This document shows, piece after piece, positions 34,099 through 44,096 of a stretch of DNA of 56,252 bases. Position 1 is the first letter of the stretch, and each line of letters starts with the position of its first letter. The notes beneath the pieces are model-generated. The model saw nothing but the letters and a program-made list of their open reading frames with translations. It did not search any database and was not told where the DNA came from. Source of the stretch: Halorubrum kocurii JCM 14978 (GTDB lineage Archaea; Halobacteriota; Halobacteria; Halobacteriales; Haloferacaceae); contig NZ_AOJH01000101.1 in assembly GCF_000337355.1 (NCBI RefSeq), positions 1 to 56,252 of the forward strand. Direction: 5' to 3'. The position numbers were made by a program, and so were the translations under genes.

Positions 34099-35241
34099 TT
34101 ATTTATCGACGTATATAGACAGCCTTTGTTCCTCTTCGAACGACGATGGGCTACGAACAATCATTTTTCCATGATTTCGTCTCGTGTTGAAGGGATTGAT
34201 GAGGAGGTCTCCGTCGGGCGTCGTGTCCAGAAACGCGTATGCGTTCGCGGTCGGAACCGCCGGAATCACTGTCCCGAGCGTGGCTGACCGCTCGACGGCA
34301 ACCAGCTGATGCCATCGCTTGAATCCGGACTGACGAGAGGCCGCGATCACCCGAACCGGTTTCGGCCCGATTCCGTTGGTTTCTGGACCGGTACTATCCG
34401 TTCCTGTGGTTGATGCCGTCGAGAACACTACCCACGTCGTTCTATCCGACTGGATTGTTTCGGCGTAGAATACTGGGGCGTCGACCGCACCAACCGGTTC
34501 CGGGGTGGGTTGGTCGACAAGTGGGTCGGCCGACTCGGAGGGAATATCGTCTCTCGAGAGCCGAAGGATATCGATTCGAGGAGCATACGAACAGTCCATT
34601 CCCCAGAGCACTGCATCCGGCGTGAACGCAAGATCGACGGCCCGCCAGGTCTGACAGCCACCACCAACGGGATGGTACTCGCCATCGATGAACCGTCCGA
34701 TCGTGCTTTCTTCGTTCGTATCTCCCGTCGCTCCCCAGAGTGAACCGGTGTAGGGATCGTGAAACAGGCCATGGAAGTGACGCACGTCGGAGTTGCTCAC
34801 GTACGTCGACCATCGTCGCCCATCATCACTGACAATAACTCTCGCCGTCTCGTCGCCGAGCGGATATTCGGCGAGGTAGACACGGTCTTCGTGCTGGCAG
34901 ACGGCAGTTGGAAGAACACCCATCGGCCCGGAGGATTCCGGTAACGTGTGAACCAGGCTCCACGACCGCCCCTGATCGACCGAGAAAAACAGTTCGTTCC
35001 CAATGGTCGCCAGCAGCCGACCGCCGCCGATCGGCCACAGGTTCGCCGTCGTGACGGATCCGATGATACGACTGAGCAGGCGGCCGATTGCGGGAGTATC
35101 GAAGAACCGTGCGACTACGTCGGATCCGGGTACCGACCCCACTCGTTCGAAGCCGCGACGCCGGCTCCATCTCCCGGCCGCCAGCCCTCGGGTGACGTGG
35201 ACGACACCGTCCTCGACGCCGCCGAGCTTCATACCCGGCAT
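34099..35241 (-). CDS. BNR/sialidase-like beta-propeller protein
   Basis: A 380-residue protein with repeated propeller blades. Asp-box-like turns are seen at SVDQGRSWSLV and SDDGRRWSTYV. No Tat, Sec or membrane signal is present. The ATG immediately follows the stop codon of the upstream membrane-protein gene (TAA-ATG), so the two are cotranslated; an ATG three codons later is an alternative. Arg residues of a sialidase active site cannot be assigned. It may bind or process a glycan intermediate; function unknown. Confidence 0.65.
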   Translation of the reverse strand: MPGMKLGGVEDGVVHVTRGLAAGRWSRRRGFERVGSVPGSDVVARFFDTPAIGRLLSRIIGSVTTANLWPIGGGRLLATIGNELFFSVDQGRSWSLVHTLPESSGPMGVLPTAVCQHEDRVYLAEYPLGDETARVIVSDDGRRWSTYVSNSDVRHFHGLFHDPYTGSLWGATGDTNEESTIGRFIDGEYHPVGGGCQTWRAVDLAFTPDAVLWGMDCSYAPRIDILRLSRDDIPSESADPLVDQPTPEPVGAVDAPVFYAETIQSDRTTWVVFSTASTTGTDSTGPETNGIGPKPVRVIAASRQSGFKRWHQLVAVERSATLGTVIPAVPTANAYAFLDTTPDGDLLINPFNTRRNHGKMIVRSPSSFEEEQRLSIYVDK

Positions 35242-37128
35242 TTAGGCCTCGTCCTGCCCAGGGTCGTCTCCCGAACTTCTCGGTGTCACGTAGTACAAAT
35301 CGAACTCGCCGTTATCCTGTACGTGGTGAACTCCGGGATAACCACCGATCGATTCAAACGACCCCGCCGAGTACCGCAGCTCCCGATATGCGATCACCTC
35401 TCGGTCCACATCTGCCTGTGATACCGGGAGATATTGTGCTTCTGCTGTCCCTCCTGAAAGGAGGAGTCGGAGATCCTCTTCTCCGTATGTGGACTCACCG
35501 GTACTCACGTCAGGGCGGTCGTAGAGCACCGTTCCCGAGACCAGCGCGTCGAACTCCCGACCCGGGCCGTTCCGGATTCCGTTCCACTGGATGTCCTCGG
35601 CCCTGTAGTCTATTGCGGTCTCGTATCCGTCCATGTGCTGATCGCTTACGTGGTGTGAGCCGTTGTATATGTAGGGAGAAGCAAAAACGGTTGAGAGCGA
35701 TAGCGCGAGCGCGACAACGAGAAGGATGACAGCGACAGGTCTGGCCGCTTGCCGCCATCCCCCAGTCGGGATCAGCTCGCCGATGTGGTGAATCATAGCG
35801 GCCCCGAGGACGAGGGCGAACACCATCGCGAACCCGTAGTGCCTGAAGAACAGGTGTGAGACCGGACCCAAAAAGTGCGCCAAAAAGAATGGACCGAGAA
35901 CGAGTCCCACGTATCCGAAGTAAATGACAACTGACCGAGTGAGAGAGTCATCGTCCGTAGATGGGCCTTTCAGACCAGAATCTGTGAACTGACTCCAGAG
36001 AGAGAACACGACCGTCAGGAACGCTAACACGAGGTACACTGACGGTACTAAGAACAGCTTCACGAACAGTTCGAGTACTGTCGCTTCAACCGAGAGCGCC
36101 GATTGGTACCTGGCCTCTACCGACTCGCCGGCGCTACCAGTTCCGAGGATTACCTCTGACGTCGAGACTAGCACCCGTTCACCGACGATGAATACCATTT
36201 CGAATTGGAAAATCCAAGCCACCCAACAGAGGGTCATAAGAACGAATACGCCGTAGACCGGTCGAAGGTCCGTGAGAAACAGATTGAGTCGTTTTCGCAA
36301 CCCGTGTAACACTACCAGGGTACCCAGAAGGATAACGACGTTTAAGGCTAATTGAGGGTGCGTGAAAATGAGCGTGACCCCTAGCACCGAGAGCAAGACG
36401 TTCCACCTGCCAACGCGGTGGACGATCGAGTCGCCCCTTCTGCTGCTCTTGAGGTGTTTCACCAGCACGTACAGAAATACGGGAAAGAAAAATGTCGCCA
36501 TCGAATACGTGTGAAAGAACAGCCCGTTCGCGATCTGGTTGATCGGCAGCACGGTAAATCCGGAGAACGCAGCGATTACGCTCATCCGATTATTATCGAA
36601 TAGCGCCTTTACGATCAGGGGAATAAACAGCGCGTACAACACAAAATATAACGCGGCAAACAAGAGCATCCCTCGCTCAACGGGTACACCAATCGCGTCT
36701 GTCAGTAACACGGTCGTGCTGTGTCCTCCCGGGTAGAACACGTCTCCGAACCGCATATTCCCGGCCAGCATCTCTGCTGCCCAACCGAGATGGGTCATCG
36801 GATCTGCGCGGCCGTAAAATCGGTAGCTACGGATAACCGGTAACGATCCGATTGAGACGGTAGTCAACCAGCCAAGCCCCACCGCTAACCCTGCGAGTCT
36901 GTCGTGACACGACTCCAAAGTGACCACCGCTGCGGCGAGGAATCCGATAGAGACACCGATCCAAAACGGCACCGGAGTTGCTGCGTACATCGATACTTCG
37001 TACCCCGTCGCTGGCGTTTGCCACGCGACGATCGTGCCGATGGCGACGGCCATGAAGCCTATCGCAAGGAGCAGCCTGCGCCAGGAGCCGGCCGATCCTG
37101 AACTTGATGCTCCTTGACGATCGCTCAT
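35242..37128 (-). CDS. Large polytopic membrane protein, possible GT-C glycosyltransferase or polymerase
   Basis: A 628-residue protein from the ATG at 37128; the longer frame would need a TTG start. It has about 12 hydrophobic helices followed by a soluble ~120-residue tail ending HHVQDNGEFDLYYVTPRS. The first extracytoplasmic loop contains YGRADPMTHLGWAAEM, a D-x-x-x-H arrangement seen in lipid-phosphate-sugar-dependent GT-C enzymes. No dedicated Wzy polymerase is otherwise present in the island, so this is a candidate for that step. It is coupled to the downstream beta-propeller gene. Confidence 0.68.
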   Translation of the reverse strand: MSDRQGASSSGSAGSWRRLLLAIGFMAVAIGTIVAWQTPATGYEVSMYAATPVPFWIGVSIGFLAAAVVTLESCHDRLAGLAVGLGWLTTVSIGSLPVIRSYRFYGRADPMTHLGWAAEMLAGNMRFGDVFYPGGHSTTVLLTDAIGVPVERGMLLFAALYFVLYALFIPLIVKALFDNNRMSVIAAFSGFTVLPINQIANGLFFHTYSMATFFFPVFLYVLVKHLKSSRRGDSIVHRVGRWNVLLSVLGVTLIFTHPQLALNVVILLGTLVVLHGLRKRLNLFLTDLRPVYGVFVLMTLCWVAWIFQFEMVFIVGERVLVSTSEVILGTGSAGESVEARYQSALSVEATVLELFVKLFLVPSVYLVLAFLTVVFSLWSQFTDSGLKGPSTDDDSLTRSVVIYFGYVGLVLGPFFLAHFLGPVSHLFFRHYGFAMVFALVLGAAMIHHIGELIPTGGWRQAARPVAVILLVVALALSLSTVFASPYIYNGSHHVSDQHMDGYETAIDYRAEDIQWNGIRNGPGREFDALVSGTVLYDRPDVSTGESTYGEEDLRLLLSGGTAEAQYLPVSQADVDREVIAYRELRYSAGSFESIGGYPGVHHVQDNGEFDLYYVTPRSSGDDPGQDEA

Positions 37129-37266
37129 CGGTTGAACGAGAGGGTCGATAGAGATTGTTAGCAACGTCCTAACCCTCTCTAAAGGATGTTTGATGGAAAA
37201 TTCAACCGGCCGTCTGCTGGCAGGTTCAAGACCAGAATCAGTTTTCGGTGCGGTGATCGACCAAAG

Positions 37267-38664
37267 TTACTGTTGGTTGAGATTATCACCGCATTTGTGT
37301 GTTAGGAATGCCGACAGCGCCAAACACATCCATGCCTGGTTCCACCGAATGTACGGAGTTTTGTCGGTTACAAACCGTCCGACCCGACGGTAAAAGTATC
37401 CCTCGGAGTCGTACAGTCGATTCAGTGTCCACTCGAGGACGTTTCTGGCGAGGACAGCGTCTTTCGGATTGTCCCGAGATGTGAACGTGACGAGTGCCTG
37501 TGCCGCAGCGTGCACGTCATACGGCCGGGACTGGTCGTCCTCGAACTTCGGCGCTCCGTCGGCCTCGAAGTGGTTTTGGCGGTGGAACTGCATCCCCTTT
37601 TCGTACGCCTTTCGGACCGGGTCGCCGTCATCCCGCCCGTGAGCGTACCGGCTGAGGCTTTCGAGAATAAATCCCGTGTGGAAGTTGTCGTACCCCAAGT
37701 GCGAATCCGACGCCGGAACTGAGTAGTTCCACCCGCCCACGTCCGTCTGGGCGTCGATGACGAACGCAAACAGCTCCTGTGCGCGGTCGAGGAGTTTCTC
37801 GTCGCCGAGTCGCCGACCCACTCGCCAAATTAGGTCTGCCGCGAGTGCGTTCGCATTGATCGCCACGTACGAGTCGTACGGTGTGTACGTGAGCACCTCG
37901 TGCCCGTTGACTGACTCCGTTCCGATGTCCTCGAGAAGAAACGTAACCGCGTCGTGAGCCACCTCAAGCGACGGTTCGAAACCTGTCAGCTCGTGGTGCC
38001 GGAGAAACGGACGAGCACAGAACACGGTCACGACTCCGCACGGATGGGTCGCCGGGAGGAAGAACTTCGTCGAGTTCTGCCAGTCGAAGTTGTATCCCCA
38101 CGACGAGCGCCCGAACGCCGGCGACCGGTTGTCCGAAAGCCAGTCCAGCAGCCGTTCCGCCTCGGTGAGGGCGGCGACATCGTCCGTCCGTTCGTATTCG
38201 TTCAGGTACGCGCTGGCGAACAGGCCAATTCCCTTCGGATTCCGTCTCTCGGGGATACCGAGGTACGGTCTGAGATTCAGCGGGAACTTCTGGACGCCGT
38301 GAATCGACAACAGCCGGAGCAGCCAGTGTCGAGAAAGCGCCGACAGAATCGGACTGTTCAGACCATCGTACGGGTCGTACCCGGCATAGTCGCGCTCACG
38401 TGCCCACACGAGGGCGTTTCGACAGACGGCTGCCGTATCGTATCCCGCGACTACCGGGCCATCTTGAACGCCGAAATCGTCGCACTCAGACGTATCAACC
38501 GCGTTAGATACGTCAACTGCGAAGAAATCAGTGTCACTCTGGCTCTCGTTCGCTGATTCCCGAACGTCCCATTCCGGCGCAGTCGCCGCCTCGATCACGT
38601 TTGTCTTGGCTCCTGATCCTGCTCGCGATCGATCAGCGCCCTTGTCCGTCGCGTCCTGACCCAT
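37267..38664 (-). CDS. Alpha/alpha-toroid protein of a glycan cluster (six-hairpin-like)
   Basis: A 465-residue soluble protein. The first ~70 residues are a variable acidic stretch. The rest shows repeated paired helices with aromatic turns (SSWGYNFDWQNSTKFF, YDSYVAINANALAADLIW, VGGWNYSVPASDSHLGYDNF, YFYRRVGRF), as in (alpha/alpha)6 barrels such as six-hairpin glycosidases and epimerases. Related haloarchaeal proteins have often been misnamed as antibiotic-transporter permeases, but no membrane helices exist here. A sugar-processing role is inferred from fold and neighbours. Confidence 0.65.
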   Translation of the reverse strand: MGQDATDKGADRSRAGSGAKTNVIEAATAPEWDVRESANESQSDTDFFAVDVSNAVDTSECDDFGVQDGPVVAGYDTAAVCRNALVWARERDYAGYDPYDGLNSPILSALSRHWLLRLLSIHGVQKFPLNLRPYLGIPERRNPKGIGLFASAYLNEYERTDDVAALTEAERLLDWLSDNRSPAFGRSSWGYNFDWQNSTKFFLPATHPCGVVTVFCARPFLRHHELTGFEPSLEVAHDAVTFLLEDIGTESVNGHEVLTYTPYDSYVAINANALAADLIWRVGRRLGDEKLLDRAQELFAFVIDAQTDVGGWNYSVPASDSHLGYDNFHTGFILESLSRYAHGRDDGDPVRKAYEKGMQFHRQNHFEADGAPKFEDDQSRPYDVHAAAQALVTFTSRDNPKDAVLARNVLEWTLNRLYDSEGYFYRRVGRFVTDKTPYIRWNQAWMCLALSAFLTHKCGDNLNQQ

Positions 38665-38830
38665 TCATCCGTGTCTTGGATCGGGGTCAGTAAGTTATGA
38701 AGTAGTTTCCTCTGATCGCCTCACACCGAGGCCAATCGAGTCCTACGGAAACATTACGCGTCGGACACGGGTCTACGGGAGTATTCGCCGTATACCGTGG
38801 AGAAAACAACCGTGGGTGGGAGTACACCGC

Positions 38831-39934
38831 TCACTTCACTTGGCTCATATCTGGACGTTCGGCCGATCCCGGATCCGAGTCGAGCGTTGGGTTCTCGGGA
38901 TTCTCGATCAACGCCCGCACGAGTGAGGACACCTCTTTTCGAACTTGGAAGCATCGCTCCCGGTCCGGCATCCGGTCCGTTGTTCCGACCGCCATCAGAT
39001 ACGAGGAAATTTCGCCGGGGTCGCGGGAGTGAACGATCAGTCCATCCTCCACCATCGACCTGTCGACCGACAGCAGTGGTCCAGGGAAGAAAGATATCGC
39101 AGGCTTCCCCATACAGGCCGCCTCCCGTGCCATCGTTCCCGACCCGGTCAGGACGCCGTCGGAATGCCAGGCTAGCTGGAGGCCGTCAAGCGCACCGTCG
39201 GGGACGTACACACGGTCGTCCGGATACGGGTCTGCATGCGGACGATCTCCGGGCCTGCGTGGCAGGTACACGATGTTGGCTCCTGCCGCTGTGAGCGCCT
39301 CCAGCAGTTGGGGAACGAGCGACTCTTTCTCGTCGACGTAGGCCGCACCCAGCGCCTCGGGACGGAGTACAACATAGGTCTCGAAGGGTAGCCTTTCGGT
39401 GAACGACTCATCAGGATCGAAGCTCGCTACGTAGATATCCTCTTTGTAGCCGCTGTACGTGTGTATCCGGTCCGAATCTGCCCCCCATCGTGTCAGCTCC
39501 GAGATTTGGAACGCTGACGGGACGACGTGGTGAGTTGCAGCCGCCCTGAACCGACAGAACGCCCGCTCGACCAGCGGCGCGTCGACGTATGCAGTAATAT
39601 CGTTGTCAGTAAAATGGATCGACGGGGTCCCTCGTGCTCGCGATGCCAGCACACACATCGCATTTCGAGCAGACAACGAAACGTCTGCAGCGGGCGCCTG
39701 TAAGGTGACTTGGATGGTGCGAAGCGGAACGGCTGCGGTCCGTAGGGTGACGTTCTCGAAATCACGACCCAGCAGGTCAAAATCGAATCCTGCCTCGCGG
39801 GCGAGATCTGCGGTCTCCGTCTTCTTTCGGACGGTCGTTCGGAATCTGATGTCGCCCATATCGTCTAGTAGCCCCTCAAAAAGGAACGGATGTGACGGGC
39901 TTATCAGATCGAGCCACACGCTTGTTTCGGTCAT
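38831..39934 (-). CDS. DUF354-family protein (UDP-GlcNAc 2-epimerase-like fold)
   Basis: A 367-residue protein from the ATG at 39934. The frame stays open for 57 more codons upstream but only with a TTG start. The N-terminus VWLDLISPSHPFLFEGLLDD and the C-terminal DGVLTGSGTMAREAACMGKP with its glycine-rich nucleotide-sugar site identify DUF354, a GT-B-like family common in archaeal glycan clusters. It may be an epimerase or transferase. A strongly AT-rich block at 40139-40170 probably holds its promoter, implying a long leader. Confidence 0.8.
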   Translation of the reverse strand: MTETSVWLDLISPSHPFLFEGLLDDMGDIRFRTTVRKKTETADLAREAGFDFDLLGRDFENVTLRTAAVPLRTIQVTLQAPAADVSLSARNAMCVLASRARGTPSIHFTDNDITAYVDAPLVERAFCRFRAAATHHVVPSAFQISELTRWGADSDRIHTYSGYKEDIYVASFDPDESFTERLPFETYVVLRPEALGAAYVDEKESLVPQLLEALTAAGANIVYLPRRPGDRPHADPYPDDRVYVPDGALDGLQLAWHSDGVLTGSGTMAREAACMGKPAISFFPGPLLSVDRSMVEDGLIVHSRDPGEISSYLMAVGTTDRMPDRERCFQVRKEVSSLVRALIENPENPTLDSDPGSAERPDMSQVK

Positions 39935-40424
39935 CTTGGACTCCGTCTGCTGGAGATCCGTTCGTTCGTGCCGATAGGGAGGACGCTGTTGGCGGTCACC
40001 AATTCGGACAGACGCCACGCGTCTCGTTGGTCGCTCGAATACATAGTTCGTCTCGGTCGTGGTCTTCCGCGGGATGTGTTCCGACCCGAGACCTGCCTCG
40101 TTCAAACAATGATATGTACTTCGTTATAGACACTCAAGGTGAATATCTACATATTTAATTATATAAATGAACAGATAGTACACTACAAAACTGCCGTTCG
40201 ACGCTCTATTTAAGTGTCCAAAGCGAAGTCATTCCGAACAGCCTTCGGGAGCCACCTCGTCGCCGCGAACGAAACAACATCCGAAACGCCGACATGGTGA
40301 CCGCGGATGCGAAAAGCGTCCGCCCCTGTGCCGCCAGCCGAGTAACCATCACGACAACTCCGAATCCACTCCTACTCCACGACGGAAGTCCGAGAGACGG
40401 GATATCTAACGAGATCTTACTCGC
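39935..40424. other. 490-bp spacer with an AT-rich promoter block
   Basis: No convincing gene. The AT-rich stretch at 40139-40170 is the likely promoter of the DUF354 gene. Between 40209 and 40424 the minus strand stays open for 72 codons in frame with, and directly after, the DUF1616 stop codon. It has no start context or family resemblance that I trust. Confidence 0.4.
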
Positions 40425-41396
40425 TTAATCAGTATGTATCCAGACATGAACCGATCGGTACGCGGTTTCAGGTCCCGGGTCGGTCGGCGGTTCACCACGG
40501 TACAGGAAAAACCGCAATCGGACGTTTTCGCCCGTCATCAATCGCGTCACGCTGTGGTTCTGAATGATTGTCTCGCCTGACTCGACGGTCACCGCGAACT
40601 CGTCGGCATTCTCGACGGCTGTTACCGTTCCGTTTTGAACTCTCTCGAAGCGTACCGCTACAGAGTACTCTCTTGGTTCGCCCTCACTGTTCTCGATGAG
40701 AACCGCCATCTCAGCAGTCTCACCGATTGCAAGGTCTTCGGGGTAGCCATCGGTGACGAATTCGCCGTCCTGCTCGCTCCCGACCGCGAAATCAGTGAAC
40801 GTTGCACCTTGCTGTGGGATGGCGAACGCCACCCCGACGGCTCCGATGGCCAGCAGCACGCTGACCGCGAGTACGATATTGACCGTGGCGGCTCCAGTAG
40901 ACTCTTCCGTCGTCGACGTCACGCTCCTTTCGAACCACTCTCTGACCGGGACCTCGAACCGGTCACGTTCTAATAATTGCGACCGACGATATCTCCCGAT
41001 AATGGCCATAATAGCCGAAAAGACGGCTGTGACCGCGATTATCGGACCGACAACCTGCCCCAGCACAAGGTCGAAACCGAACGCGAACAGCGGAAGCAGT
41101 CCAGCACTTACCCCCACGGAAACCGCAGTACGCTCAACGAGGTCTAGCCGAGAAACCCCGTCATCTCCACGCTCCGAACTCAGCTCGTTCGTCGCCCGGG
41201 TGTCTTTGGTCGGTCCTCCCGGAAACAGTACCGTAGTAAGGGTGAATCCCGGTAGAAACAACAACACTGGTGCTAGGAAAACGATCCGGATCGAAGACGA
41301 GAGCTCGATCCACTGGAGGGGGACGACTGCCGCGGTGTAGGCGAGAATCGCGACGACGTCCCACGAGAGCATTCGCGTGGATGAATTATCCATCAT
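40425..41396 (-). CDS. DUF1616 membrane protein
   Basis: A 323-residue protein with four to five hydrophobic helices in the first 200 residues (LSWDVVAILAYTAAVVPLQW; LAPVLLFLPGFTLTTVLFPG). An extracytoplasmic domain follows with IGETAEMAVLIENSEGEPREYSVAV. This layout is characteristic of DUF1616, common in archaeal surface-glycan clusters and of unknown function. Two adjacent ATG codons open the frame; the first is used here. It follows the GT4 gene on the same strand after 230 bp. Confidence 0.85.
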   Translation of the reverse strand: MMDNSSTRMLSWDVVAILAYTAAVVPLQWIELSSSIRIVFLAPVLLFLPGFTLTTVLFPGGPTKDTRATNELSSERGDDGVSRLDLVERTAVSVGVSAGLLPLFAFGFDLVLGQVVGPIIAVTAVFSAIMAIIGRYRRSQLLERDRFEVPVREWFERSVTSTTEESTGAATVNIVLAVSVLLAIGAVGVAFAIPQQGATFTDFAVGSEQDGEFVTDGYPEDLAIGETAEMAVLIENSEGEPREYSVAVRFERVQNGTVTAVENADEFAVTVESGETIIQNHSVTRLMTGENVRLRFFLYRGEPPTDPGPETAYRSVHVWIHTD

Positions 41397-41626
41397 CTGT
41401 CATTTCTGTCGCTGTCGTCTCTCTCACCCCGTCCGTCTCGACGACCTCTCGTCTGACGGACCGCTTGACCAACCGATGTCGAAGCCGGATTCGGTCTCGT
41501 TGCGTGAGGTCAACGCTAGCTATACCTGTGACTGCCGCTTAGACGAACAGCGACTTCGTTAGGCGGTCCATTCACCCGCCCCCCGATTCGCAGTCGAGGA
41601 CGCTGATTCATGCCATTGGACGTCAC

Positions 41627-42739
41627 TCACCGAGACACTCGCGCTGCTTTCAGAGTGTACACGTACCGCGTCCGTTCGGCAATTCGGTCCCAGTCAAACT
41701 TTTCAGCCTCCTTCCCATTCCGCTGTCCCATCTCTCGCAGCCGCTCGCGATCGCCGATCGCCTTCCGGAGCGCGACCTGAAGCCCCCCGGGCGTTTCGGG
41801 GGCATATAGATAGCCGCCCTCGGATCCGATAAGTCCGGGGAGACACCCCATTGTCGGCGCCACGACAGCGCGACCGAACGTCATCGCCAACACTGCGCTG
41901 CCGGAGGTCAACACCGAGTCGAAGGGAAGTACCACCGCGTCCGTAGCGCGCATATACACCTGTATCTCGTCTTCGGGAACGTATTCGAGGACCGTGTGTA
42001 CCCGATTATCGTCGGCACTGGCCGCGCGCACGCGACTTTCTATTTCTTCGTTCCACGGATTCCCGACGACGAGGAGCCTGGCATCTCCGGAAACGCGTTT
42101 GAACGCCTCGATCAATCCGGGGACGTTCTTGTAGGGGCGTATCAGTCCGAAGAAGGCGACGACGGGGGTATCGAGAGAGAGATCAAGCCGCTCGCGGGCC
42201 GTCGACTGAGATACATCGTTCCCGTAGACATCCCCGAAGTTGCCGTGGGCGACGACGCGGATACGGTTCGAGACTCGTTCGGGAAGCCGGTACGTCTCCG
42301 CGACCAACGTGACCGCCGCTTCGCAGTGGACGATAAGTCTGTCAGTGAGCCACGCGACTGCGTGTCTGATCACGAGTTCGCTGCGCGGGGCGGTCCGTTC
42401 GTGATCGAGGAGATTGTGGACGGTCCAGACGATTCGAACCCCGAGTGCCCGTAACAGTACGAGTTCAAAGATGAGTCTCACACCGAGTAGCACAGCGACC
42501 ACAGCGGGGAACCGGCGATTGGTAATGACGAAACGGTGAAGCCAGTGGAGGTGGAGCACATCTGGTACCCCGTGACGGCGAACGCCTGCGAGAAGCGGAA
42601 ACGCCCAGCCCCCGCTCGCCGCTGAGACTTCGATATCGTGGGAGTCTAACGCATCGATCAGTTCGGACTGATACGGATTCGATTCCCTGTAGTCCGGACA
42701 CATTAGCACCGTGATCCGGCCGTCGTCGGAATTGGTCAT
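41627..42739 (-). CDS. Glycosyltransferase family 4 (beta-mannosyltransferase-like)
   Basis: A 370-residue GT-B enzyme from the ATG at 42739, preferred over a GTG two codons upstream. It contains HLHWLHRFV, IVWTVHNLLDHE, VVAFFGLIRPYKNVPGLIEA and SGSAVLAMTFGRAVVAP. The last motif replaces the usual E-x7-E and resembles the Alg1/GT33-type nucleotide-sugar site. It is cytoplasmic, possibly membrane-associated through its hydrophobic VVAVLLGVRLIFELVLL stretch. It acts in assembly of the lipid-linked glycan. Confidence 0.85.
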   Translation of the reverse strand: MTNSDDGRITVLMCPDYRESNPYQSELIDALDSHDIEVSAASGGWAFPLLAGVRRHGVPDVLHLHWLHRFVITNRRFPAVVAVLLGVRLIFELVLLRALGVRIVWTVHNLLDHERTAPRSELVIRHAVAWLTDRLIVHCEAAVTLVAETYRLPERVSNRIRVVAHGNFGDVYGNDVSQSTARERLDLSLDTPVVAFFGLIRPYKNVPGLIEAFKRVSGDARLLVVGNPWNEEIESRVRAASADDNRVHTVLEYVPEDEIQVYMRATDAVVLPFDSVLTSGSAVLAMTFGRAVVAPTMGCLPGLIGSEGGYLYAPETPGGLQVALRKAIGDRERLREMGQRNGKEAEKFDWDRIAERTRYVYTLKAARVSR

Positions 42740-42951
42740 CGCCACCGCCCGATAGCGTTCTTAGGCGTCATGCGAGCGATGAGGCACACCACGGACATTG
42801 TTATGGACTTTTGAACGGTCAGGCGGACGATTTCGCCGTCGTCCGGCGTGACGACACAGACGTGACGGGGGGTGGGATCTGAGTGGCACGGCCGAGCGAT
42901 GAGGTTCGTTAATGTACTCCTACTCTTACTCGGACAACTCGAAATTCTGGC

Positions 42952-44085
42952 ATGGAGTTCCGACACGAACGCATCGACGATGACCCTCCATGCGGTCGAC
43001 TCGGGTTCTGTCTCACGCCCGACCTCACCGGTAATGGGAGGCCAGACGTGCTCGTCGGCGGAATGGGTGCGAAAAAGCCGGTAAAGGTACTCGGCAAGCG
43101 GATAATACTCCGGCACTTACCAATCGTCGGAAGCGCGATCAAGCGGCTGGAGTCCAACGTGTTCTGGTACGAGAACCCCGGTTGGGAGCGACACGAGGTC
43201 GCACGGATCCCCGACCTCTCGGTCGGCGGGTCGATCGGTGATATCGACGGCGACGGGGCGCCCGAACTCGTTATCGGACAGAACGGCGGGACCGATCTCT
43301 ACTGGTTCGATATCCCGTCGAACCCGCGACGGACTTGGTCCCGTCACTTGATCACCGACGAGTTCCGAAAGTACCACGACACGGCGATCGCCGACATCGA
43401 TGACGACGGCGAACCGGAAGTCGTCATCCTCTCACAACAGAGCGAGACGGTCTGTTACTACGATATTCCCGAAGACCCCTCTGTCTCCCCCTGGCCCGAC
43501 GGTCACCGACACGTGATCGCCGAGGGGCTGAACGTCGAAGGGGTCGCCGTCACCGACCTCGACGGCGACGGGACCACCGAACTCGTCGCCGGGCCGAACG
43601 TGTTTCGGCGGAACGGGCCCGTGGACGACTGGGGCCGCGAACGTCTCGGTGATGACTGGCAGTGGACGCGGGTCGCTGTCGCGGACCTCGACGATGACGG
43701 GGACATAGAGGTAGTCGTAACTGAGGGAGACCTCCCGTATCAGGGGGATCGACGGGGGCGTGTCGGGGTGTTCGATCCGCCGGACTGGTCCGTGACGACA
43801 CTCGACGACGACCTGTACAATCCACACACGATCCAGATCGAGGACTTCGACGGAGACGGCCGACCCGACTTACTCGTCGCCGAGATGGGTCGGGAGGGCA
43901 AAGACGACCCGCGGATGTTCATTTACCGGAATACCGACGAGGGATTCGAGCGCGTCGAGATCGATCGCGGCGTCGCGACTCATGAAGCGAAGGCGGTCGA
44001 CATCACGGGCGACGGGTCGCTCGATATCGTCGGGAAGTCATACGATCCAGACTGTCACGTCGACGTCTGGTATCGGCAATATTAA
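42952..44085 (+). CDS. FG-GAP/VCBS beta-propeller protein without signal peptide
   Basis: A 377-residue protein with about seven FG-GAP-like blades. Each carries a calcium-loop motif of the type DIDGDGAPELVIG, DIDDDGEPEVVIL, DLDGDGTTELVAG, DLDDDGDIEVVVT or DFDGDGRPDLLVA. Such propellers are normally extracellular, yet no Tat or Sec signal precedes the ATG. It is divergent from the GT4 gene and convergent with the SAM hydrolase gene, at the right edge of the glycan island. It may recognise glycan; no catalytic motif was seen. Confidence 0.82.
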   Translation: MEFRHERIDDDPPCGRLGFCLTPDLTGNGRPDVLVGGMGAKKPVKVLGKRIILRHLPIVGSAIKRLESNVFWYENPGWERHEVARIPDLSVGGSIGDIDGDGAPELVIGQNGGTDLYWFDIPSNPRRTWSRHLITDEFRKYHDTAIADIDDDGEPEVVILSQQSETVCYYDIPEDPSVSPWPDGHRHVIAEGLNVEGVAVTDLDGDGTTELVAGPNVFRRNGPVDDWGRERLGDDWQWTRVAVADLDDDGDIEVVVTEGDLPYQGDRRGRVGVFDPPDWSVTTLDDDLYNPHTIQIEDFDGDGRPDLLVAEMGREGKDDPRMFIYRNTDEGFERVEIDRGVATHEAKAVDITGDGSLDIVGKSYDPDCHVDVWYRQY

Positions 44086-44096
44086 CAAACTCGATT

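Noticed and set aside
40209-40424. 72 codons open in frame after the DUF1616 stop (hydrophobic GFGVVVMV segment)
   Set aside because: No start context, no family resemblance; such an opening can occur by chance in GC-rich DNA. Read-through was considered but nothing supports it.
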